Of a DNA stretch of 64,000 nucleotides, positions 8,318 to 15,677 are shown piece after piece. The stretch is taken from positions 62,001-126,000 of the forward strand of contig NZ_SDPU01000001.1 of NCBI RefSeq assembly GCF_004168035.1, in the 5' to 3' direction. Numbering within the stretch: position 1 is the stretch's first letter; each line of letters opens with the position of its first letter. The stretch comes from Nocardioides iriomotensis (lineage in GTDB: Bacteria > Actinomycetota > Actinomycetes > Propionibacteriales > Nocardioidaceae). The notes under the pieces were generated by a model. That model searched no databases, was not told the DNA's origin, and was given only the letters and a program-made list of their open reading frames with translations. The position numbers and the translations under genes are program-made.

Positions 8318-9454
8318 ATGAACTTCGAGTACGACGACGAGCAGGAGGCGCTGCGCGACAGCGTCAAGGCGTTGCTGGGCAAGGCCTACGGCGACTTCGA
8401 GCAGCGGCGCAAGGCGGTGGACGCCGACCCCGGCTTCGACGATTCGACCTGGCGTCGACTGGCCGAGCTGGGCGTGCTGGGCCTGCCGTTCGCCGAGGAG
8501 AGCGGCGGCATGGGCGCCGGACCCGTCGAGGTCTCGCTCGTCGCCGAGGAGGTCGGCCGCGTCCTCGCGCCCGAGCCGTTCCTCGCGACGGTCGTGCTGG
8601 CCGGCGGTCTGGTCGAGGCGGCCGGCTCCGACGAGCAGAAGGCCGCCGTCCTGGGTCCGCTCGCCGAGGGCGAGTCGGTCGTGGCGTTCGCGCACCTCGA
8701 GCCCGGCGGGCGCTGGTCGCCCACGGCGACCGCCGTGACGGCCACGTCGTCCGGCGACGGCTGGGCGCTCGACGGCGTCAAGGAACCGGTGCCGCACGGT
8801 GCCCGCGCCGACGTGCTCGTCGTGTCGGCCGCGCTGCCGTCCGGAGGCACCGGGCTGTTCCTGGTCGACCCGGCCGGCACCGAGCGCTCCGGCTACGCCG
8901 TGCACGACGGCTCGCGCGCGGCCCGGGTCACCTTCTCCGGCACTGCCGCGACGCCGCTGGGCGACGGCGGCGACGCGACCGCGACGATCGCCACCGCGCT
9001 CGACCGGACGCGGATCGCCGCGTGCCACCAGGCGCTGGGCGCGATGTCGTTCCAGCTCGGCGCAACGACGTCGTACCTCACCAGCAGGAAGCAGTTCGGC
9101 GTCACTCTCAACACGTTCCAGGCGCTGACGTTCCGCGCGGCTGACATGTACGTCTCGCTCGAGCTCGCCCGCAGCCTCACCCTCTGGGCGACGCTCGTGT
9201 CGATCGCCGGCAGCCCTGAGGAGATCGCCGACGCCGCCGCGCGTGCCTCGCTGCAGGTGAGCAAGGCGAGCCGGCACATCGGTCAGGAGGCGATCCAGCT
9301 GCACGGTGGGATCGGCATGACGGCGGAGTACGCCGTCGGCCACTACACCAGCCACCTCACAGCGCTGGAGCACTGGCTCGGTGACGGCCGGTTCCACCTG
9401 TCCACGCTGGCCTCGTGCATCGGCGACCACGACGAGGTCGACCCGATCCCGTAG
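8318..9454 (+). CDS. Acyl-CoA dehydrogenase, FadE beta-type subunit
   Basis: This 378-residue protein has the acyl-CoA dehydrogenase fold (N-terminal FEYDDEQEALRDSV; C-terminal QLHGGIGMTAEYAVGHY). Its middle domain has lost the FAD-contact motifs seen in the preceding gene: the region around HLEPGGRWSPTATAV is divergent. That is the pattern of the non-catalytic partner in alpha2-beta2 dehydrogenases such as the FadE26/27-type pairs, in which the C-terminal half shapes the shared FAD site. The ATG at 8318 follows the upstream stop by 7 bp, so the two should be translated at similar levels. An in-frame extension back to 7832 lies inside the upstream gene and is not used. Confidence 0.88.
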   Translation: MNFEYDDEQEALRDSVKALLGKAYGDFEQRRKAVDADPGFDDSTWRRLAELGVLGLPFAEESGGMGAGPVEVSLVAEEVGRVLAPEPFLATVVLAGGLVEAAGSDEQKAAVLGPLAEGESVVAFAHLEPGGRWSPTATAVTATSSGDGWALDGVKEPVPHGARADVLVVSAALPSGGTGLFLVDPAGTERSGYAVHDGSRAARVTFSGTAATPLGDGGDATATIATALDRTRIAACHQALGAMSFQLGATTSYLTSRKQFGVTLNTFQALTFRAADMYVSLELARSLTLWATLVSIAGSPEEIADAAARASLQVSKASRHIGQEAIQLHGGIGMTAEYAVGHYTSHLTALEHWLGDGRFHLSTLASCIGDHDEVDPIP

Positions 9455-9461
9455 CGGGCGG

Positions 9462-10181
9462 TCAGGCGCGGCGCTTGTCCCGCACCAGGACGACCTTGTC
9501 CTGACGGCGTACGTCGAACATGTCGATCGCCTCGATCAGGTCGCTGAGCTTGCGGTACCCGAAGTTGCGCGGGTCGAGCGACGCCTGGTTGCCGATCTGG
9601 TTCCGCACCGCGCTCAGGTGCGCCCAGCCGTCGTCACCGGCCGCCCCCTCCACGGCGTTCCGAAGCATCTGCACGAGCCGCGCGTCTCCACGCAGCTTCT
9701 TGGTGGGCGTCCTGACGGCGGTCGAGTCCGTGGTCTCGGGCTGCTCGCCGAGACCTTCGACGTAGGTGAACTGTGAGCAGGCGTTGACGAAGGGCTGCGG
9801 TGTCTTCTTCTCGCCGTAGCCGTACACCTTCAGCCCCTCAGTGAGGATCCGCATCACCAGAGGCGTGAAGTCGGCGTCGCTCGAGACGATCGCGAAGGCG
9901 TCGAGCTTCCCGGCGTAGAGCAGGTCCATCCCGTCGATGACCATCGCCATGTCGGAGGCGTTCTTGCCCTTGCTGTAGGCGTACTGCTGGACGGGGCGGA
10001 TGGCGTACTCGTGGAGCACGGCCTCCCACGACTTGAGGCCGGGGCTGGCCCAGTTGCCGTAGGCCCGCCGCACGTTGGCCGCGCCGTGGCGGGCCACCTC
10101 GGCGAGGATCACGTCGATCTTCGCGGCAGGGGCGTTGTCGGCGTCGATCAGCAGCGCGATGCGCCGTTCGCGTTCGTCCAC
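9462..10181 (-). CDS. NYN-domain (PIN-like) protein with C-terminal OST-HTH/LOTUS domain
   Basis: The 239-residue protein begins with an NYN nuclease-like domain (ALLIDADNAPAAKID; NASDMAMVIDGMDLL; AIVSSDADFTPLV), retaining the acidic residues expected of a PIN-fold metal site. Residues about 165-235 form a LOTUS/OST-HTH-type winged helix (RNFGYRKLSDLIEAI). Such Limkain-b1-like proteins are thought to act on RNA, but the bacterial targets are unknown. It ends 7 bp from the convergent dehydrogenase gene and starts just beyond the stop of the NarL-type regulator gene, so it may be the tail of that minus-strand unit. Confidence 0.85.
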   Translation of the reverse strand: MDERERRIALLIDADNAPAAKIDVILAEVARHGAANVRRAYGNWASPGLKSWEAVLHEYAIRPVQQYAYSKGKNASDMAMVIDGMDLLYAGKLDAFAIVSSDADFTPLVMRILTEGLKVYGYGEKKTPQPFVNACSQFTYVEGLGEQPETTDSTAVRTPTKKLRGDARLVQMLRNAVEGAAGDDGWAHLSAVRNQIGNQASLDPRNFGYRKLSDLIEAIDMFDVRRQDKVVLVRDKRRA

Positions 10182-10193
10182 CCCGTGATCCTG

Positions 10194-10868
10194 TCAGAGC
10201 AGGCGGCGGTCGCTGGCCCAGCGGGTCAGCTCGTGGCGCGACGAGAGCTGCAGCTTGCGCAGCACGCTCGACACGTGGGTCTCGACGGTCTTCACCGAGA
10301 TGAACAGCTCGGAGGCGACCTCCTTGTAGGCGTAGCCGCGCGCGATCAGCCGCATCACCTCGCGCTCGCGGTCGGTGAGCCGGTCGAGATCCTCGTCGAC
10401 CTGGGCGACCGCGATCGAGCCGGCGAAGGCGTCGAGCACGAAGCCGGCCAGCCGCGGCGAGAACACCGCGTCGCCCTCGGCCACCCGACCGATCGCGGCG
10501 ACGAGCTCGGGGCCGGTGATGGTCTTCGTGACGTAGCCGCGCGCGCCGGCGCGGATCGTGCCGATCACGTCCTCGGCCGCGTCGGAGACCGACAGCGCGA
10601 GGAACCGCGTCTCGGGGACCCGGTTGGCGACCCGGCGCATCACCTCGCCTCCGCCGCCGCCGGGCAGGTGCACGTCGAGCAGGACGACCTCGGGCTTCAG
10701 CCGGAGCACGGCGTCGACGGCTTGGTCGACGTCCTCGGCCTCGGCGAGCACGTCCACCGCGCCCTCGATCTCGGCGCGCACGCCGCGGCGGAACATCGCG
10801 TGGTCGTCGACCACGACGACGCTGCGCCGGGTGCCTGGTGACGACGAGGGTGCGGCGTGGGCGGTCAT
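10194..10868 (-). CDS. NarL/LuxR-family response regulator
   Basis: The 224-residue regulator has a receiver domain (VVVVDDHAMFRRGV; phospho-acceptor Asp in VVLLDVHLPGGGG; Lys in YVTKTITG) and a LuxR-type HTH (DLDRLTDREREVMRLIARG to VKTVETHVSSVLRKL). The ATG at 10868 overlaps the kinase stop (ATGA), so the two are translationally coupled; the longer open frame to 11099 lies inside the kinase gene. By context it takes phosphate from the PspC-fused kinase and probably controls the facing PspC operon. Confidence 0.92.
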   Translation of the reverse strand: MTAHAAPSSSPGTRRSVVVVDDHAMFRRGVRAEIEGAVDVLAEAEDVDQAVDAVLRLKPEVVLLDVHLPGGGGGEVMRRVANRVPETRFLALSVSDAAEDVIGTIRAGARGYVTKTITGPELVAAIGRVAEGDAVFSPRLAGFVLDAFAGSIAVAQVDEDLDRLTDREREVMRLIARGYAYKEVASELFISVKTVETHVSSVLRKLQLSSRHELTRWASDRRLL

Positions 10869-12235
10869 CGGGCGTCCTCTTCCTGCTTCTGCTCGGGGGG
10901 TGCGGTGGGCTTGCGGGTCATGGCGAGCCGGACCTCGGTGCCCTCGCCGGGGGCCGTGCGGAGGACCGCCGTACCGCCGTGCCGGGCCATCCGGTCCTGG
11001 ATGCTGTTGCGGACGCCCATCCGGTCCTGGGGTACGGCGTCCGGGTCGAAGCCCTGACCGCGGTCGCGGACGAACACCTCGAGGCGGCTTTCGTCGCACT
11101 CGGCGAACACGTCGACCTTGTCGGCGCCGGAGTGCTTGGCGGCGTTGACCATCGCCTCGCGGGCGGCGAGCACGAGCGGGCGGCGGGCCTCGTCGACGGC
11201 CACGTCACCGACGGTGACCACCTCGACCGGCACGCCGAACGCGTCCTCCACCTCGGCCGCGGCGGCCCGCAGCGCGGCGGCGACGGACGTCTCGGGGTGG
11301 GCGTCCTCGCCGTACAGCCAGCTGCGCAGGTCGCGCTCCTGGGCCCGGGCGAGCTTGGCGACGGTGCGCCCGTCGTCGGCGTGCTTCTGGATCAGCGCGA
11401 GGGTCTGCAGCACGGAGTCGTGCAGGTGCGCGGCCATGTCCGCGCGCTCCTGCGAGCGCACCCGTGCCGAGCGCTCCTCGGACAGGTCGCCCGAGAGCCG
11501 GAACAGCCACGGCCCGACCATCAGCGCGAGGCCGACGACGCCGAGCACGCCGGCGAGCACGACGTCGCGGGCGACACCCATCTGCCCCGTCTGCACGGCG
11601 AACAGCACGAGCGCCGACACGAGGAGCGCGACACCGACGGCGAGCCGCACCCAGGCGGCGGCACCCCCCGAGCCGACGACGGCACGCCACAGGTCGATCC
11701 GGCCGGTGCTGTCGATCCAGCGCTCGCGCTGGGCCTCGTCGGCCTGCCACCACAGCACGCCGAGCCCGACGACGCCGAGGAGGACCGGCCAGAACAGCAG
11801 CGACCCGCCGAACATCCCCTGGGCCAGGATCACGATGCCGAGCCCGAACACGCCGATCGCCACCAGGGGCCCGGCGTCGCTCAGCCGGGAAGCGCGACCC
11901 TGCCGCTTGCCCTGCCGGGTGGCGGCCTCGAGCCCGGGCGCGGACTCGTCGAGGTGCGGGTCGGCCGGCAGGATCATCCAGAGGCCGGCGTAGAAGACGA
12001 GGCCGAGCCCGCCGAGGGCGCAGGCCAGCACGAACGCGATCCGCACGTGCATCGGGTCGAGCCCGAGGTGCTGCGCCAGCCCGCCGGCCACGCCGGCCAG
12101 GATGCGGTCGTCCCGGGACCTGCGAGCACGCCGGGTCGGCCGGGTCAGCCGCTCGTCGCCGGGAACGGCGGACGGGGGCGGCGACGGCGGCGGGAACCCG
12201 CTCGGATCGGTGGAGGCGGACGCAGTGGTGCTCAT
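10865..12235 (-). CDS. PspC-domain sensor histidine kinase (HisKA_3 type)
   Basis: The N-terminus, after a Pro-rich lead, is a PspC domain (DDRILAGVAGGLAQHLGLDP). It is followed by several membrane segments, then a dimerisation/phosphotransfer helix (MAAHLHDSVLQTL, His acceptor) and an HATPase_c domain (EAMVNAAKHSG; RDRGQGFD). Fusion of the phage-shock-type PspC sensor to a NarX-like kinase is a recurrent actinobacterial design, thought to sense envelope stress. It is divergent from three small envelope genes, two with PspC domains, so sensor and targets share the same module. Confidence 0.9.
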   Translation of the reverse strand: MSTTASASTDPSGFPPPSPPPSAVPGDERLTRPTRRARRSRDDRILAGVAGGLAQHLGLDPMHVRIAFVLACALGGLGLVFYAGLWMILPADPHLDESAPGLEAATRQGKRQGRASRLSDAGPLVAIGVFGLGIVILAQGMFGGSLLFWPVLLGVVGLGVLWWQADEAQRERWIDSTGRIDLWRAVVGSGGAAAWVRLAVGVALLVSALVLFAVQTGQMGVARDVVLAGVLGVVGLALMVGPWLFRLSGDLSEERSARVRSQERADMAAHLHDSVLQTLALIQKHADDGRTVAKLARAQERDLRSWLYGEDAHPETSVAAALRAAAAEVEDAFGVPVEVVTVGDVAVDEARRPLVLAAREAMVNAAKHSGADKVDVFAECDESRLEVFVRDRGQGFDPDAVPQDRMGVRNSIQDRMARHGGTAVLRTAPGEGTEVRLAMTRKPTAPPEQKQEEDAR

Positions 12236-12279
12236 CGTGGATCAATCGTCACACAGCGCGCGGGCCGGAACCATGAGTG

Positions 12280-12300
12280 CCGACCCTGACCCGACCCTGA
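12280..12300. promoter_or_regulatory. Direct repeat in divergent promoter region
   Basis: Two identical copies of CCGACCCTGA, at 12280-12289 and 12291-12300, are spaced exactly 11 bp apart in the 144-bp gap between the PspC kinase operon and the PspC/LiaF-like operon. One helical turn between identical half-sites fits a regulator bound as a tandem dimer. Nothing else ties it to the neighbouring NarL-type regulator. Confidence 0.4.
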
Positions 12301-12379
12301 TCCCCCGAGTCGTTGGACCCTCTTCTTTCAGGGCCTTCCCCGATGGTGGCGGGCCGCGCGGAGGACCAGCATTGATGCC

Positions 12380-13687
12380 ATGACCGAGACCCCTCCGCAG
12401 CAGGAGACCCAGCCCGGCTCGACCGGGTTCGACCGGGACGCCCTGCGCGACTTCGACCGGCTCCGCCGCAGCACCACCGACCGCAAGATCGCCGGTGTCG
12501 CTGGCGGCCTGGGCCGCCACCTCAACATCGACCCCACCATCCTGCGCGTGCTGTTCGTCGTGCTGGTCTTCTTCGGTGGCGCCGGCCTCCTGCTGTACGG
12601 CGCCGCCTGGTTGCTCGTCCCGGAGGACGGCTCCGACGAGGCCGCGATCAGCACCAGCCCGTCCACCCGCACGACCGCCCTGGTCGTCGCCGGCGTCATC
12701 GGCGTGCTGCTCGTGCTCGGCGACTCCTGGGGCGGCTTCGGCTTCCCGTGGCCGCTCGCGATCATCGCGCTGGTGGTGGTGCTGTTCCTGATCAACAAGG
12801 ACCGGCCCAAGACGCCCGCCGCGCCGGGCGCCACCACACCCGCGGCTCCGACGAGCACCGGCGTCGGCTGGCCGCAGGCCGACCAGCCCGACGCGGCGAG
12901 CTACGACGCTCCCGGCACCACGGGCACGACCGCGCTCGGCTGGGTCGGTGACACGACCAGCGAGCGCCCGGCCGAGGAGAGCACCCCGGGCCAGGTCCCG
13001 CCGGCCCCGCCGTACGGCACCGGCTCGTGGGCGCCCACTCCCCCGCCGTACCAGGCGAAGCCGTCCAGGAAGGACCGCGGCCCCAAGCTGTTCGGCATCA
13101 CCCTCGCCCTCGTCGCTGTCGGCCTCGGCGCGCTCGGCCTGTACGACGCGCTCGGCGGCTCGCCCGTCGACTCGGCCTACCCGGCCGTCGCCCTGACGAT
13201 CGTCGGCGCGATGCTCCTGGTCGGCGCGTTCGTCGGACGCCCCGGCGGCCTGATCTTCCTCGGCATCGTCGCGGCCCTCGCCCTCGCGGTGAGCAGCGCC
13301 GGCGAGGAGTACGGCTGGGACCAGCGCACCGACCGCGTCGAGCGGCCGCAGAGCGCCGCGGCCCTGCCGAGCGAGTACCGCATGAGCGTCGGCAGCATGG
13401 TGGTCGACCTCACCGAGATCGACAACCTGCAGGCTCTCGACGGCCGCGACCTCGACATCCAGGCCGGGTTCGGCGAGATCCTCGTGATCGTCCCCGACGG
13501 CGTCGACGTGAACGTCGACAGCAGCATCAGCCTCGGCGGTGACATCGCGGTCGGCGACAACGAGCGCAACGGCAACAGCCCGCAACTCACCGACCAGATC
13601 GACGGGGGCGTCGACGTCCCCGACATGACCATCGACATCGAGCTGGCCGCCGGCCGCATCGACGTCCACCAGGAGGCAGCGGCATGA
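12380..13687 (+). CDS. PspC-domain membrane protein with LiaF-like C-terminal domain
   Basis: The 435-residue protein has an N-terminal PspC domain (STTDRKIAGVAGGLGRHLNI) with its membrane helix (VLFVVLVFFGGAGLLLYGAAW), a second pair of helices, a long Pro/Thr-rich linker at about 150-225, more helices, and a C-terminal beta-rich region (DLTEIDNLQALDGRDLDIQ) like the cell-wall-stress domain of LiaF/DUF2154 proteins. This arrangement suits an envelope stress sensor or kinase inhibitor. GGAGGA lies 14 bases before the ATG at 12380; a two-codon ORF (ATGCCATGA, 12375-12383) overlaps the start. It is the first gene of a three-gene, ATGA-linked operon. Confidence 0.82.
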   Translation: MTETPPQQETQPGSTGFDRDALRDFDRLRRSTTDRKIAGVAGGLGRHLNIDPTILRVLFVVLVFFGGAGLLLYGAAWLLVPEDGSDEAAISTSPSTRTTALVVAGVIGVLLVLGDSWGGFGFPWPLAIIALVVVLFLINKDRPKTPAAPGATTPAAPTSTGVGWPQADQPDAASYDAPGTTGTTALGWVGDTTSERPAEESTPGQVPPAPPYGTGSWAPTPPPYQAKPSRKDRGPKLFGITLALVAVGLGALGLYDALGGSPVDSAYPAVALTIVGAMLLVGAFVGRPGGLIFLGIVAALALAVSSAGEEYGWDQRTDRVERPQSAAALPSEYRMSVGSMVVDLTEIDNLQALDGRDLDIQAGFGEILVIVPDGVDVNVDSSISLGGDIAVGDNERNGNSPQLTDQIDGGVDVPDMTIDIELAAGRIDVHQEAAA

Positions 13688-14058
13688 GCACCAAGACCCA
13701 TCCCCTCAGCGTGACCCACCTGGTCGTGGGCCTGGTGTTCCTCGGGATCGCCGGCTCCTGGGCGCTCAACCAGACCGGCCTCATCGACCCCGAGGACATG
13801 ACCTGGCTGTTCCCGATGGCACTCGTCGTCGCCGGCGGCGTCGGCCTGGTCGCCGCGATGGCCAAGGGCGTCCGCGGCCGCAGGCCGCAGCCGGAGCTCC
13901 GCAGCGAGTACGTCGAGACGCCGTACGAGGAGCCGCTGCGCCCCGACTACACCAGCGACCTCGACCGGAAGCTGAACGAGGCCGAGAAGACCACCGTCAT
14001 CGCCACCGACACCACCCCCATCGACACCTCGGACGAGAACAAGGAGAACGACCGATGA
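13684..14058 (+). CDS. Small two-helix membrane protein of the PspC operon, function unknown
   Basis: The 124-residue product has two predicted membrane helices (VTHLVVGLVFLGIAGSWAL; FPMALVVAGGVGLVAAM) and a charged cytoplasmic tail rich in Glu, Asp and Lys. I do not recognise a named family. Its start overlaps the upstream stop (ATGA) and its stop overlaps the next start, so it is translated with two PspC-domain proteins and is probably part of the same envelope-stress device. Confidence 0.75.
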   Translation: MSTKTHPLSVTHLVVGLVFLGIAGSWALNQTGLIDPEDMTWLFPMALVVAGGVGLVAAMAKGVRGRRPQPELRSEYVETPYEEPLRPDYTSDLDRKLNEAEKTTVIATDTTPIDTSDENKENDR

Positions 14059-14270
14059 GCCAGCCGATCCACCAGCCCTACAACAGCCCGAAGCGGCTCG
14101 TCCGCAGCGACGACGACGCCTGGCTGGGCGGCGTGTGCGGCGGTATCGCGCAGTACACCGGCGTCGACGCCAACCTGATCAGGCTGCTCGTCGCGATCGG
14201 AGCGCTGTTCAGCTTCGGCACCCTCGTGGTCGCGTACATCGTCGCCTGGGTGCTGATGCCCAAGGAGTGA
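14055..14270 (+). CDS. Small PspC-domain protein
   Basis: This 71-residue protein is a minimal PspC domain: RSDDDAWLGGVCGGIAQYTG, then a membrane segment (IGALFSFGTLVVAYIVAWVLM). Stand-alone PspC proteins are toxin-like or sensory membrane proteins in other bacteria. It is the last gene of the operon and is followed within about 30 bp by a strong hairpin. Confidence 0.88.
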   Translation: MSQPIHQPYNSPKRLVRSDDDAWLGGVCGGIAQYTGVDANLIRLLVAIGALFSFGTLVVAYIVAWVLMPKE

Positions 14271-14300
14271 CCCGCAGCCTGCAGACACCGCGGACACCGA

Positions 14301-14335
14301 CGGACCCCCGAGCCACCCTGAGGCTCGGGGGTCCG
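14301..14335. terminator. Perfect 14-bp stem terminator between convergent genes
   Basis: CGGACCCCCGAGCC (14301-14314) pairs without mismatch with GGCTCGGGGGTCCG (14322-14335) across a 7-base loop. It lies between the end of the PspC operon and the end of the convergent phosphodiesterase gene, so it could serve both strands. There is no U-tract, as is common at this GC. Confidence 0.8.
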
Positions 14336-14355
14336 CCGCGTCCGGGGAGTCGGGC

Positions 14356-15525
14356 TCAGCCGGCCCGTCCGGCCCGCTCGGCCAGCCACAAGTCGCGCGC
14401 GTCGACCGCGGTGTCGGCGAAGTCCGAGAACACCCCGTCCACCCCGGCGTCGAGGAACGCGTGGATCTCGGCGCGCGCGTCGCCCTTCGCGTTCGGGTCC
14501 GTGCCGCGGCGGAAGTCGGTCGCCATGAACTGGTTCTCGTCGCGCATCGTCCACACGTGCACGACCAGGCCGGCGGCGTGCGCGTCGTCGACGACGGCGC
14601 TTTGGCCGGTCGTCGCGCCGGTGGCGTCACGCGGCAGGACCCAGTCCTTGTGCGCGCCGAGGCCGTCGGCGTACGTCGCGATCTCGCGCAGCCCCTCGGC
14701 GGTGACGAGCTCGGAGTACGGCGTCGGGTCGCCGGCGGCGACGGTGTCGTAGGGCGCGCCGCTCACGTCGACGAGCTGGGCGAGCGTGACCTTCGTGCGG
14801 GTGGCGAGGTCCTTGAGGTTCGCGGTCTCGAACGACTGGATGATCACCGGGGACTTCGCCTTGTCGAGGTTGGCCGCGCGCAGCGACCGGAGCAGGGGCT
14901 CCTCGAGGGAGAGGCCGATCGAGTCGAAGTACGTCGGGTGCTTGGTCTCCGGGTAGACGCCGATGGTCGTGCCGCGGCGCTTGCTCTCCTCCCTCGCGAG
15001 CCGCAGCACCTCGTCGAAGGTCGGGACCTGGAACCGGCCGTCGTAGCGGGTGTTGCCCGGCCGCACCTGCGGAAGCCGCTCCTTGGCGCGCAGGGTGCGC
15101 AGCTCGTCGAGGGTGAAGTCCTCGGTGAACCAGCCGGTGACCGGGCGACCGTCGATCGTCTTCGTCGTGCGGCGGTCGGCGAACTCGGGGTGCTCGGCGA
15201 CGTCGGTCGTGCCGCCGATCTCGTTCTCGTGACGCGCGACGAGCACGCCGTCCTTGGTGGAGACGAGGTCGGGCTCGATGTAGTCGGCGCCCATCTGGAT
15301 GGCGAGCCGGTAGGCCGCGAGCGTGTGCTCGGGACGGTAGCCGGACGCGCCGCGGTGCGCGATCACCAGCGGCTCGGTCATGCGCGGCGCGACGCCGGGC
15401 GTGCCGGAGGCGTGGCCGGGCGCGGCGCTGCCGGCCGGCGCGAGGACGGTGGAGGTGGTCAGGACGGCGGCCATGAGGACGGCTCCCTGCGTGAGGATCT
15501 TCCCGAGTCGTGACATGCGCACCAT
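14356..15525 (-). CDS. Glycerophosphodiester phosphodiesterase, secreted
   Basis: The enzyme hydrolyses glycerophosphodiesters to glycerol 3-phosphate and an alcohol. A signal peptide (ILTQGAVLMAAVLTTSTVLA) is followed by the GDPD core: LVIAHRGASGYRPEHTLAAY (catalytic His), DYIEPDLV (metal-binding Glu/Asp) and ARHENEI (second His). A C-terminal FSDF-type motif completes the barrel. The length of about 389 residues fits the periplasmic GlpQ-type rather than the short cytosolic type. Start codons at 15525 and 15516 are equally plausible. With glpD elsewhere in the window it could supply glycerol 3-phosphate, but they are not linked. Confidence 0.9.
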   Translation of the reverse strand: MVRMSRLGKILTQGAVLMAAVLTTSTVLAPAGSAAPGHASGTPGVAPRMTEPLVIAHRGASGYRPEHTLAAYRLAIQMGADYIEPDLVSTKDGVLVARHENEIGGTTDVAEHPEFADRRTTKTIDGRPVTGWFTEDFTLDELRTLRAKERLPQVRPGNTRYDGRFQVPTFDEVLRLAREESKRRGTTIGVYPETKHPTYFDSIGLSLEEPLLRSLRAANLDKAKSPVIIQSFETANLKDLATRTKVTLAQLVDVSGAPYDTVAAGDPTPYSELVTAEGLREIATYADGLGAHKDWVLPRDATGATTGQSAVVDDAHAAGLVVHVWTMRDENQFMATDFRRGTDPNAKGDARAEIHAFLDAGVDGVFSDFADTAVDARDLWLAERAGRAG

Positions 15526-15677
15526 CAACGCGGTCGCCGGTGTCCGCGCCCCGACGTACCGGCGTCGGCAGGGTGAAGAGTGCGAGACCGTGAGTCGCGC
15601 CACGTCGCCCGCGGGGGCTGGGGACGCAGGGGATAATTCGGGTGCGGCTGTCGGTGCCGCTGCCTACCGTTTGAGGG

